A stretch of DNA of 64,000 bases from Bog-756 sp963718405 (GTDB taxonomy: Bacteria > Actinomycetota > Acidimicrobiia > Acidimicrobiales > RAAP-2), in NCBI GenBank assembly GCA_963718405.1, contig CAVQYZ010000005.1, forward strand, positions 496,001 through 560,000, in the 5' to 3' direction. A program made the translations under genes and the position numbers. This document shows positions 54,288-62,831 of the stretch, one piece after another. The first letter of the stretch is position 1. Every line of letters begins with the position of its first letter. The notes beneath the pieces are model-generated. The model did not search any database, had not been told where the DNA came from, and saw nothing but the letters and a program-made list of their open reading frames with translations.

Positions 54288-54940
54288 TGCCGGCTCGGCG
54301 GTCGGGTCCCACACCAGCCCTCCCGACACGCAAGGTCGGACGGGCCCAACGGCGCGGGGACCAGACCCGGGACGCGATCATCGGAGAGACCGTCCGCTGC
54401 ATCAACGAGGAAGGGTTCGGCGCGGCCAGCGCCAATCATATCGCCGAGCGAGCCGGCGTGACCTGGGGCGTCATCCAGTACCACTTCGGTGAACGCAACG
54501 GGCTGCTTTCGGCGGTCATCGCCGACGGCTTCCAGAAATTCCGCCGCGCCATCGAGTCCGTCTCGGTACCAGACGGGCCGTCACTCCAACGGGTCGAGAC
54601 GGTCGTCGAGGCCGCCTGGGCGGCCTTCTCGAGTCCGGAGTCCCGGGCCAGTTTCGAGATCCTCATCTCGGCCCGGATCGGACAGGACCAGATCCGGGCC
54701 GACGAGTTGGAGCACATGGCCCGGGACATGCGGGCGCTCAGCGGTGTCCTCGTCGGGAACCGGGTCGACCTGGGTGGCAAGGAGGTGGTAATCGGTGAGG
54801 TTCTCTGGGCGACGCTCCGGGGGCTGGTGATGGCGCAGATGCTCACCTCGAAGGCGATCGACTCGTCCCGCGAGCGGTCACTCCTCGTCAGTCTGATCGC
54901 CGGCCTGCTCGACGGGTTCGTGCCCGACACTTACCGCTGA
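54284..54940 (+). CDS. TetR-family transcriptional regulator
   Basis: 218 residues. HTH: RRGDQTRDAIIGETVRCINEEGFGAASANHIAERAGVTWGVIQYHFGERNGLLSAVIADGF. The C-domain is helical (ETVVEAAWAAFSSPESRASFEILISARIGQ). It overlaps the DapB-like gene by four bases, so it is co-translated with it, and likely represses this gene cluster through the 53106-53216 divergent region. Confidence 0.9.
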   Translation: MMPARRSGPTPALPTRKVGRAQRRGDQTRDAIIGETVRCINEEGFGAASANHIAERAGVTWGVIQYHFGERNGLLSAVIADGFQKFRRAIESVSVPDGPSLQRVETVVEAAWAAFSSPESRASFEILISARIGQDQIRADELEHMARDMRALSGVLVGNRVDLGGKEVVIGEVLWATLRGLVMAQMLTSKAIDSSRERSLLVSLIAGLLDGFVPDTYR

Positions 54941-55360
54941 TCGCGCCTGGTGATCGGGTGGAACAGGTCGGCTCACCAGAGAGGCCCGGGACCCGACGTC
55001 CTCAAGTTGACCGGCTGAGGACTGGTGGGTGCGCAGTTTTATGGGATGAATATGGGATGCGGACCCCAAGGCGGTCCTTCATCGCGACCACTTGTGTAGC
55101 TCCGACAGCGCGGCCATCGTGCTCCCGTCCGAGGCCTTCACCCGGCTGCGATCCCGCCCACACCTGGGCAGTTAGCGGTAGCCCGACTCCCCTCGACGCC
55201 CGGCGGAGGGCCTTCCCCCGGTTTCTTATTGACCGGCACTCCAGCTTCGAGCAGTCCGGTCCGGTCCCAGGTCGTGGGCACCCGCCAGCAATGGTAGGAA
55301 AAGGACCTACAGCCACCCGGTGGTGAGGGTCGTCGGTCGAAACCCACGAAGGAGAGAATC
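54941..55360. other. Intergenic region, no gene seen
   Basis: No open frame with coding texture. Just before 55361 a ribosome site (GAAGGAGAGA) for the acyl-CoA synthetase is clear. No box of the DosR-like type. Confidence 0.5.
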
Positions 55361-57135
55361 ATGGACGAGGGACGTGCCGCAGCATTCCAGTTCGCAGGTC
55401 AGGACATCCCCTGGCTGCTGGCGTCGTGGGCGGAAAGCCAGCCCGACAAGACCTTTCTTATCTGGGAGCCCAAGGACGGTACCAACCGCACCTGGACCTA
55501 TGCGCAGTTCTGGTCCGATGTTCGCGACCTGGCCGCCGGCTTGGCCGCCAAGGGTGTGTCGGTGGACGACAAGGTCCTCATCCATGCCGACAACTGTCCG
55601 GAGATGGTGCTGGCCTGGTACGCCTGCGCCACGGTGGGGGCCGTGGGGGTGACCACCAATACCCGCTCGGTCCGCGCCGAGCTGGAGTTCTTCATCCAGA
55701 AGACCCGCTGTGTGGGGGCCATCACCCAGCCCCAGTACGCGGGCTTGGTGGCCGAGGCCGGGCCCGACCTCGGATGGACGGTGGTCACCGGGGACAACAG
55801 TGGCGAGGTGGCTCCGGCGGAGCAACTCGGCCACGGTGGCGACCGCTTCGACTCACTGGTCGGAGACGGCGCCTCCTTCGAGCTCCGGGACCCCGATCCC
55901 ATGGCCCCGGCGGGCATCTTGTTCACGTCGGGGACCACATCGCAGCCCAAGGCGGTGGTCCACACCCATGCCAACGCCCTGTGGGCCGGCAAGGTGGGAC
56001 CGACCAACATCTCCATGGAACGCGACGACATCTACCTCGTCTTCCTGCCGTTCTTCCACGTCAATGCCCAGAGCTGGTCGTTCTGGACCACGTTGGGGGT
56101 CGGTGGGACCATCGTGCTCCAGCCGAAGTTCTCCTCGTCCCGCCTGTGGGAGGTGATCCTGAAGCATAAGGTCACCCACGTCTCACTCATCCCATTCGTC
56201 TACAACGCCGTGGCCGGAAAGCCGATCCCCGAGCACACGGTCAAGGTCGGGGTATTCGGGCTGATCGTTCCCGAGCTCGAACAGTGGCTCGGGTTCCGGG
56301 TGGTCCCCGCCTACGGAATGACCGAGACGGTCATCCACGCCACCAACGACAACCCCGGGCGTCAGGTGCCCAAAGGTTCGATGGGGAAGCCTACGCCCGG
56401 CTACGAGTTGCTGGTGGTCGATCGGGATACGGGCGAGATATGCGAGGACGGGCGGCCGGGCGAACTGTGGGTACGGGGCACACGCGGGATACAGCTGTTC
56501 CTCGAGTACTACGACAATCCCGAGGCCATGGCCAAGAGCTTCACCACGGACGGCTGGTTCAAGACGGGAGACGTGGTGCGGGTGGCCGAGGGCGGCAACT
56601 TCGTCTACTGCGACCGTGACGGCGACGTGCTCAAAGTGGGAGGCGAGAACGTCTCGGCCCGCGAGGTCGAGGACGCCTGTCGGCAGGTCCCGGGTGTGGG
56701 CGACGTGGCCGTGGTCGCCCAGTCCCACGAGATGCTCAGCGAGGTGGCGGTGGCCTTCGTGATCAAGGGGCCGATGGCCGAGACGGACGATGCGTGTTCG
56801 AGAAGGCGATCATCGAGCGATGCGCGTCCGTACTCGCCGATTTCAAGGTGCCGCGTGCCGTCTATGTGGTCGAAGAGTTCCCCCGGGCCACGCTGGACAA
56901 GGTGGCCAAGAACAAGCTCCGGGAGCAGGCCGACGCCCTAGTGGGCCCTGGACTGATCCGATCCGGGTGTGGGGAGCTCGACCCAATCCAAAGCGCACTC
57001 CGGGCCTCTTTGACTCTCAGCGCCGAACCAGATGCCAGTTCCGGCGACCCACAAAATGAGGAGAGGAAGAGAAACAAACGCCGTGCCGGCAAGCACATTC
57101 CAGAGCAGGAGATAGGCCAGGCCAGAAGTTACTAG
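55361..57135 (+). pseudogene. Acyl-CoA synthetase (AMP-binding), frameshift near the 3' end
   Basis: From ATG 55361: P-loop GILFTSGTTSQPKAVVHTHAN, YGMTETVIHATND (A5), TGDVVRVAEGGNFVYCDRDGDVLKVGGENVSAREVE (A7-A8). After VAFVIKGPM at about 56785-56800 the frame changes; the C-terminal end FEKAIIERCASVLADFKVPRAVYVVEEFPRATLDKVAKNKL (A10 lysine) reads in the next frame. One base appears lost. The family activates fatty or aromatic acids with ATP and CoA. The new frame runs about 190 bases into the convergent membrane gene, so the true end is probably near 56950. Confidence 0.85.
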
Positions 57136-57732
57136 AGCGATGCCAGTTATGACCGATGTCCTCCCGAGCCACAGCGGGTAGTTGGACGTTGTCCGAAGAA
57201 GAACACCCAACATCACAACGCAGGCGCCCAACAAAAGCTGCTTCCCACCATCGAGACGATTGATCGATTGGTAGATGTCGCCGCTCTGACCCAGATAACC
57301 CTTGCTCGCCGCGGAAACGAGAAGCAACCCCAGGAGACATTGCAGGAGGGAAACAGAAACTGCAACCCCTCCCGCCACCGCGGCTCGGGAGGTCCATGTG
57401 CGCTCGCACCTACGTATACGCCGTATGCAATAGAACAGAACTATTCCAAGAAGTACGCCAGCGATCCCCTCGACCACTAGGTACTGGGCCGTCGCTTCAG
57501 TCTGGTGCGCCGCGTAGAGCGAGACGATCTCACTGTTGGTGGCGTCGATGGTGAGATTCGATGGCCAGGCGGCGAGGCCTCCGGCCCATGCGATGCCATA
57601 GCTGATGCCTGCAAGAGCGGGAAGGAACATGAACCAACGTCCAAGACCCTGCACCTTGATCCGTGCGGCTTCTGATCGGCCATCGGTGGCTGGGGTCTGA
57701 GATGGGACACTCACGGTTTGTTCAGTCGTCAT
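56938..57732 (-). CDS. Multi-span membrane protein of unknown function
   Basis: 264 residues from ATG 57732. Six or seven hydrophobic segments: WFMFLPALAGISYGIAWAGGL, YLVVEGIAGVLLGIVLFYC, AAVAGGVAVSVSLLQCLLGLLLV, LLLGACVVMLGVLL, ITGIALVTSGLAYLLLW, FVSLPLLILWVAGTG. No family recognised. Codon and base use look less GC-biased than its neighbours, a hint of separate origin. The last ~20 codons overlap the 3' end of the acyl-CoA synthetase on the other strand. Confidence 0.65.
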   Translation of the reverse strand: MTTEQTVSVPSQTPATDGRSEAARIKVQGLGRWFMFLPALAGISYGIAWAGGLAAWPSNLTIDATNSEIVSLYAAHQTEATAQYLVVEGIAGVLLGIVLFYCIRRIRRCERTWTSRAAVAGGVAVSVSLLQCLLGLLLVSAASKGYLGQSGDIYQSINRLDGGKQLLLGACVVMLGVLLRTTSNYPLWLGRTSVITGIALVTSGLAYLLLWNVLAGTAFVSLPLLILWVAGTGIWFGAESQRGPECALDWVELPTPGSDQSRAH

Positions 57733-57936
57733 TGTCGTCGCCCTCGGCTCGATAGTGAATTGAATTGATCCGCTACTTTGAGGAACGGCCCGCACCACAA
57801 CTCGCCGCTCGAACTGAGCGATAGCTCGCATCCTGCCAATGCACGCATGACCAGCACGGCGCCGGGACTGAATGACGCGCACCGCGTCGAACCTCATCTA
57901 CAAGTCCTGAACCGTCGCCACCAGTCGGCCGATGCC

Positions 57937-59202
57937 TCATTCCGCGCTCGTCTCAGCCAGCCTGCGGGCCAGAAATCGTCGTTCGCTGTCCGTGGTCGCC
58001 AGGCTCAACGCTTCGTCGTAGTACCGGGCGGCCTCCCCCGAACGGTGTAGCCGGCGCAACAGGTCGGCACGCACGGCAGGCAGCAGGTGGTACCCGGGAA
58101 GAGAATTCGTCGCGGTAAGTGATTCGACGATAGCCAGCCCCGCCGCCGGTCCTTGCGCCATGGCCACAGCGACAGCCCGGTTCAACTCGACCACAGGAGA
58201 GGGAGCAACGTAGGCAAGTCGGTCATACAGCGCGGCGATCTGGCTCCAATCGGTGGCGGCTGCGCTGGGCGCCGTTGCATGACACGCGACGATGGCCGCT
58301 TGGATCTGGTAGGGCCCGGGGCGCGATTGCTCCATCGTGTGACGCAGAATAACGGCGGCTTCGGCGATCTGGTCGGAGTCCCAGCACGTGCGATCTTGAT
58401 CCTCGAGCGTGATCAGATCGCCCAACTCATCCAGCCGGGCGCCGTGCCGAGCGTCGTGCATCAGCAGCAGCGCCAGCAGCCCGGCCACTTCACATTCCTC
58501 AGGCATCAGGGCGCTGAGCAGACGCGCCAGCCGTATCGCCTCCTCCATCAGACCATCCCGGACAAGGATGGCACCGCTGGTGGCGGAATATCCTTCGTTG
58601 AAGAGCAGATAGAGGACGCCAAGTACCGCGTTCGTACGCTGAGGCAAGATCACAGCCGGGGGCACGCGGTATGGGATGCGGGCGTTTCGAATCTTCCGCT
58701 TGGCTCGGACGAGACGCTGCGCCATGGTCGGCTCAGGTACGAGAAACGCATGCGCGATCTCTGTAGTCGTCAATCCGACAAGCGTCCGCAGCGTCAGTGC
58801 AACCTGCGCGTCGAGCGGCAGGGCGGGGTGGCAGCATGTGAAGATCAGTCGCAACCGATCGTCCTGCACCCCGCTCACCGCGACCTCATCGATGTCGTCC
58901 GGCCCGTGGGCTTCGACCTCTCCTTCGGGTGAAATCACCGCCACCTCCGTCAGCTTTGCTGCGCCCGATGCTCGCCGCCGCAGCACGTCAGTGGCGCGAT
59001 TGCGGGCCACCGACGTGAGCCATGCCCCAGGCACATCCGGGACACCCCGTCGGGGCCAGGCCTCCAATGCCGCTGTAAAGGCGTCCTGGGCGCACTCCTC
59101 GGCGAGGTCCCAGTCACCGGTCATTCCGATCAGGGTCGCGACAATCTGACCCCAACTCTCCCGGAACGCCCCAGCAACATGCTGTTCGACTTCGCGGGTC
59201 AT
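57937..59202 (-). CDS. ECF RNA polymerase sigma factor, ECF42-like
   Basis: 421 residues. Sigma region 2: FRESWGQIVATLIGMTGDWDLAEECAQDAFTAALEAWPRRGVPDVPGAWLTSVARNRATDVLRR. Region 4: LTLRTLVGLTTTEIAHAFLVPEPTMAQRLVRAKRKIR. A long C-terminal extension (DUF6596/TPR-like: YDRLAYVAPSPVVELNRAVAVAMAQGPAAGLAIVESL) replaces an anti-sigma factor, as in ECF42. Overlaps the DGPF partner gene by four bases. Confidence 0.93.
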   Translation of the reverse strand: MTREVEQHVAGAFRESWGQIVATLIGMTGDWDLAEECAQDAFTAALEAWPRRGVPDVPGAWLTSVARNRATDVLRRRASGAAKLTEVAVISPEGEVEAHGPDDIDEVAVSGVQDDRLRLIFTCCHPALPLDAQVALTLRTLVGLTTTEIAHAFLVPEPTMAQRLVRAKRKIRNARIPYRVPPAVILPQRTNAVLGVLYLLFNEGYSATSGAILVRDGLMEEAIRLARLLSALMPEECEVAGLLALLLMHDARHGARLDELGDLITLEDQDRTCWDSDQIAEAAVILRHTMEQSRPGPYQIQAAIVACHATAPSAAATDWSQIAALYDRLAYVAPSPVVELNRAVAVAMAQGPAAGLAIVESLTATNSLPGYHLLPAVRADLLRRLHRSGEAARYYDEALSLATTDSERRFLARRLAETSAE

Positions 59203-59540
59203 TCGTCCCAGACCGGTCGGATCTCTATAACCCCGTGCGCAGCGTACGGATGTCTGGCCGCGACCTCAATCGCATCGTCGAGGTGCTCACACTCTATGAG
59301 CGCGAATCCGCCGATCTGCTCCTTGCTCTCCATGTACGGCCCGTCGCTTATCAAGGTCTCGCCGTTGCGCGACCGCACCTTGGTGGCGTCCGTGCTCGGT
59401 CGAAGACGAACCCCGTCGAGGAAACTGATCCCCTGCCGGTCCATGTAGTCGATCCAGGCCACGTGCTCTGTGTCGCGCACCAATTCGAGTGGACCACGAT
59501 CATCCGACTCGTCGTCGCAAATCATCAACATGTATCGCAC
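59199..59540 (-). CDS. YCII/DGPF-domain protein paired with the ECF sigma factor
   Basis: 113 residues from GTG 59540 (CGGAGGAACA ribosome site). Typical opening VRYMLMICDDE, middle VAWIDYMDRQGISFLDGVRLRPSTDATKVR, and ISDGPYMESKEQIGGFALIECEHLDDAIEVAARHP, where SDGPYME-GGF is the family motif. These proteins are the conserved neighbours of ECF42 sigma factors; their exact job is not settled. Confidence 0.92.
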   Translation of the reverse strand: MRYMLMICDDESDDRGPLELVRDTEHVAWIDYMDRQGISFLDGVRLRPSTDATKVRSRNGETLISDGPYMESKEQIGGFALIECEHLDDAIEVAARHPYAAHGVIEIRPVWDE

Positions 59541-59556
59541 TGTTCCTCCGAATCCG

Positions 59557-59983
59557 TCAATCTTCTCGAGTGAGCATGAACACAGGAATGCTCCGGGTGA
59601 TCGTCCTCTGGAAATCCCCGGCGGCCGGTGACTGCTCGACGATCGTCGGCCACACCATGGATCGTGCCTCAGAATCCAGCTCTTCTGCCACGACACGAAA
59701 CCTCTCGGTACCCAGCTCGACGGTCACCTTTGGGTGGGCCTTAAGGTTGTAGTACCAGGCCGGATGGGTGCATGACCCCCCGTTCGAGGCAATGATCATC
59801 AAACCCCCGTCCGACCTGGTGAAGTACACCAATGGCATCACGCGCTCGAACTCCCGAGCGCGCGCCGATGTGATGAACGAGTATGAGCCTGAAGTCAGCA
59901 AGCGGCCCTGTGACGTACCCGCCCCTCGCTCGAAACTCCTCGACGACCTCGGCGTTGAACTCGACTGGGTTCAGACCGGCCAT
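59557..59983 (-). pseudogene. Deazaflavin (F420)-type nitroreductase-family protein, frameshifted
   Basis: From ATG 59983: AGLNPVEFNAEVVEEFRARGGYVTGPLADFRLILVHHIGARSG; the frame then changes near 59865-59880 to VMPLVYFTRSDGGLMIIASNGGSCTHPAWYYNLKAHPKVTVELG and on to IPVFMLTRED. Joined length about 141 residues, right for the Ddn/DUF385 family, which uses F420H2 to reduce quinones or nitro groups. The length is a multiple of three plus one. Confidence 0.78.
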
Positions 59984-59993
59984 TTCCGAGTGC

Positions 59994-60569
59994 TCAGCCG
60001 ATCCCGTAGACGAGGCTGACACGGCCATCCGGCAGTGCCTCGACGTCGAGCAGGTCGAGCCCGTACCTCTCTGGCGCCGTGAACAGCGGGGTGCCCGCCC
60101 CTGCGATCAAGGGGTGGACGATGAAGCGGAGCTCGTCAACGAGTTGCGCTTTGAGGCAGGCCCGCACGATCCCGGCGCCACCCATGAGATAGATGTCCTT
60201 GCCAGGTTGCTCGTCCTTCAAAGCTGCGATCTCGTCGAGTCCGCGCAGGAAGGTCGTCTGGGGCCACTTGGCAGAGGTGAGGGTGCGCGACAGTACGTAG
60301 TGCGGGGTGACCGCCGCGAAGCGCGCCCACTCGACCTCGGCTTGGGTGGGAATGCCGACGCCCATGGGGTTCGGCTCGCTCGGCGCGTCCTGAATGGCCG
60401 TCCAATACTGCTCGTAGTTGGGGTACATGCCGCCGCCAAGGACGCAGGCGTCAATTTGAGGCGTCAGCCCGAAATCATCGGACCACGCGTCTACCCAGTC
60501 TGCGTAGCCGTCCGGGCCCTCGGTCTTCCCGTCGAGCGAGATCTTCATCGCACCGATGATCTTGCGCAT
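59994..60569 (-). CDS. Dihydrofolate reductase-like (RibD C-terminal) protein
   Basis: 191 residues from ATG 60569 (AGGAGGCAG ribosome site). RKIIGAMKISLDGKTEGPDG and the strand IDACVLGGGMYPNYEQYW; cofactor stretch KDIYLMGGAGIVRACLKAQLVDELRFIVHPLIAGAGTPLF is the family signature. NADPH-linked reductase of unknown substrate, commonly found next to DGPF/ECF units. It stands ten bases upstream of the nitroreductase gene and is likely in one transcript with it. Confidence 0.85.
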   Translation of the reverse strand: MRKIIGAMKISLDGKTEGPDGYADWVDAWSDDFGLTPQIDACVLGGGMYPNYEQYWTAIQDAPSEPNPMGVGIPTQAEVEWARFAAVTPHYVLSRTLTSAKWPQTTFLRGLDEIAALKDEQPGKDIYLMGGAGIVRACLKAQLVDELRFIVHPLIAGAGTPLFTAPERYGLDLLDVEALPDGRVSLVYGIG

Positions 60570-60912
60570 GGCTGCCTCCTGGCAGAGTCCGTGAACCCGA
60601 CTCCGTGGCGAGTCCCCTCCGGGCCATCCAAGCCGGCCCAGAAAGGTGGTTCGCCCTACTGACGAATGGGCTCGCCCAAATCGACAGCTGGCCTGAATGT
60701 TTTGTGCCTGAGTGATTCGACGTATGCCCGCACATGCCGCTGCAGGAATTCCGGAGACCGGACGAGCACGGTCATTCACAGACACTGTGGGCGCCGAGAA
60801 TGTCATCCCGTCTGCACAGAGCCCTGGAGGTCCAGTGATCCCTCGTTGCCTGCCACACCGACGTCGTAGGCCCCTATGTAGGCCAACTACGCACGATTTC
60901 TCACAAAGCTGG
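60570..60912. other. Intergenic region, no gene seen
   Basis: Short overlapping frames only, none with family resemblance. Junction zone between accessory genes and the tRNA-Thr gene. Confidence 0.5.
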
Positions 60913-60985
60913 AGCCTGGGAGGAGAATCGAACTCCTGACCTACGCATTACGAGTGCGTTGCTCTACCGACTGAGCTACCCAGGC
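60913..60985 (-). tRNA. tRNA-Thr (CGT)
   Basis: Complete cloverleaf on the minus strand: acceptor GCCTGGG/CCCAGGC, D arm GCTCAGTCGGTAGAGC, anticodon stem ACGCA/TGCGT with loop CTCGTAA (anticodon CGT, threonine ACG codons), variable AGGTC, T arm AGGAGTTCGATTCTCCT. CCA is not encoded. Its 3' half recurs at 8578-8623 with three mismatches. Confidence 0.93.
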
Positions 60986-61102
60986 GAAGTGAGTCAGGCT
61001 ATCCGACCACGGCGGGCACCCTGAATCTCCGTCCGAACCGGTGACAAGGCGTCACTCCCCTGCAGCCCCGGAGGACCGGGTCGCTCCGGACGAACCACCA
61101 GT

Positions 61103-62206
61103 TCATCCGGACATGCCCGACAACTCGACCATCAACGACTCCATGAGGAGGGACTCGTTGGCGTTCCGCCCGAGCGCCTCCGAAGCCTGACCGATGGCGT
61201 CCACGTGCCGAGCCGCTCGACTGCTCTCGCCGGCCCCGCCGTGGGTTCCGGCTACCGGGCCCGATCCCGATGCCGCCACCAGCCGGTCACGGTAGAGGCC
61301 GGCCAGTATGGCCAGACCGAAGCGCAGGTCCTCGGTCCGCCACCGCCGCTCCTCCCGCTTGTGCCGGTCCTCGATCTGCTTCCGGCCCTGGACCCCCCGG
61401 GCCCCCACCTGCTCGGCCTGCTCGCCCAGGTCGGCCAGCTCTTGGGCCTGCTGCTCACGCAAGGGGGCCAACCCCTCGTTCACCGAGGCCAGCAGCTCGT
61501 CGGCCACCACGGCGGCAACGGCGCCGGTGCCGTCGAGACGGGCGGGGACCGATCGCCACTGGTCCTGTCGGGCCACGAACCCGGGGTCACTCACCAGCAG
61601 CAGGGCCCGGTCCAGGCGCCCACCCGAGGCCCGGGCCACCGTCTCGGCCCGGGCGCGGTCGGTACCCCGGGCCACGAGCCACTCCACCACGGCGTCATCG
61701 GGAACCGGCCCGAACGGCACCTGCACACAGCGGCTGACCACGGTGGCCAGGCTGGCCGGGAGGTCGTCAGCCAGCAGCACGAACACCGTGGCCGGGGGAG
61801 GTTCCTCCAAAGTCTTCAACAGAGCCGGGGCGGAATCACCGATGAGATGGGCGTCGGTCACCACCAGCACCTGGCGGGACGCCTCCAGGGGGACCCGCTG
61901 GGCGCGGGTGACGATGGTCCGGATATCGCCGACGGCCAGGGTGGCTCCGTTGCGCTCCACCGTCACCAGGTCCGGGTGGGTCCCGGCCAGCGCCCGACGG
62001 CACGTGTTGCACACGCCGCATCCGCCCTCAGGGCACAGCAGGGCGGCAGCCAGGGCCCGGGCGCCCGCCCGCTTGCCCGAGCCGGGAGGGCCGTGCAGCA
62101 GGTAGGCGTGCACCGGCTTCCGGGCGGCCGCCACCAACTGGGCCACGGCGGAGGGCTGACCCACCACCTCCTCGAACAGCGCCGGCACCGGCACCGACTC
62201 AGCCAC
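61103..62206 (-). CDS. holB: DNA polymerase III subunit delta prime
   Basis: 367 residues from GTG 62206, overlapping the tmk stop by eight bases. Clamp-loader ATPase fold: FEEVVGQPSAVAQLVAAARK, Walker A LHGPPGSGKRAGARALA, zinc module CPEGGCGVCNTCRRA, and EEPPPATVFVLLADDLPASLATVVSRCVQVPF. The C-terminus has a Gln/Glu-rich helical stretch (REQQAQELADLGEQAEQVG). Loads the sliding clamp in replication; core gene. Confidence 0.93.
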   Translation of the reverse strand: MAESVPVPALFEEVVGQPSAVAQLVAAARKPVHAYLLHGPPGSGKRAGARALAAALLCPEGGCGVCNTCRRALAGTHPDLVTVERNGATLAVGDIRTIVTRAQRVPLEASRQVLVVTDAHLIGDSAPALLKTLEEPPPATVFVLLADDLPASLATVVSRCVQVPFGPVPDDAVVEWLVARGTDRARAETVARASGGRLDRALLLVSDPGFVARQDQWRSVPARLDGTGAVAAVVADELLASVNEGLAPLREQQAQELADLGEQAEQVGARGVQGRKQIEDRHKREERRWRTEDLRFGLAILAGLYRDRLVAASGSGPVAGTHGGAGESSRAARHVDAIGQASEALGRNANESLLMESLMVELSGMSG

Positions 62207-62831
62207 CGTCGGACTCTCTGGTGACCGCTCCACCGACGCCCGACCACACCCGGGCGGCCACCTCGGCCTCGGTCCCGGTGCCGTCGACCACCACCCAGGC
62301 CGGCCCGGCCTCATCAGCCAGGCACCGGTATCCCTCGGCCACTCGACGCAGGAAGTCTCCACCCTCGCCTTCGAAACGGTCCTGGCCGTCGTCACGGCGC
62401 CGGCCGATGGCCACCTCCAATGGAACGTCGATGAGCACGGTGAGGTCGGGCTCCAGTCCCCCCGTTGCCCACCGCACCAGCATCTCCAGCTCGGTGCGGT
62501 CGAGTCCGCGCCCGTAGCCCTGGTAGGCCAGGGTGGAAGCCGAGAACCGGTCGGTCACCACCCAGGTGCCACTGTCGAGGGCCGGCTGAACCACCTCGGA
62601 GACGTGCTGGGCCCGGTCCGCCGCCATCAGCAGGGCCTCGGCCCGTTCCCCCACCGGAGCCTGGTCCCGATCCAAGAGGAGCCTACGGAGTGTCGAGCCC
62701 AACCGGGTCGCCCCCGGTTCGAAGGTCAGGAGCGCTCCCAGTCGCTGGGCCAGCAGGTCGGCCTGGGTGGATTTGCCGCAGCCGTCGATGCCCTCCAGGG
62801 CGATCAGGCGGCCCGGCCGGCCTCCGGTCAC
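62199..62831 (-). CDS. tmk: Thymidylate kinase
   Basis: 210 residues from GTG 62831, GTGA overlap with topA. P-loop LIALEGIDGCGKSTQADLLAQRL, DR-motif VVTDRFSASTLAYQGYGRGLD, and a lid region IGRRRDDGQDRFEGEGGDFLRRV. Phosphorylates dTMP to dTDP. Gene order topA-tmk-holB is a typical actinobacterial core arrangement. Confidence 0.96.
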   Translation of the reverse strand: MTGGRPGRLIALEGIDGCGKSTQADLLAQRLGALLTFEPGATRLGSTLRRLLLDRDQAPVGERAEALLMAADRAQHVSEVVQPALDSGTWVVTDRFSASTLAYQGYGRGLDRTELEMLVRWATGGLEPDLTVLIDVPLEVAIGRRRDDGQDRFEGEGGDFLRRVAEGYRCLADEAGPAWVVVDGTGTEAEVAARVWSGVGGAVTRESDGG

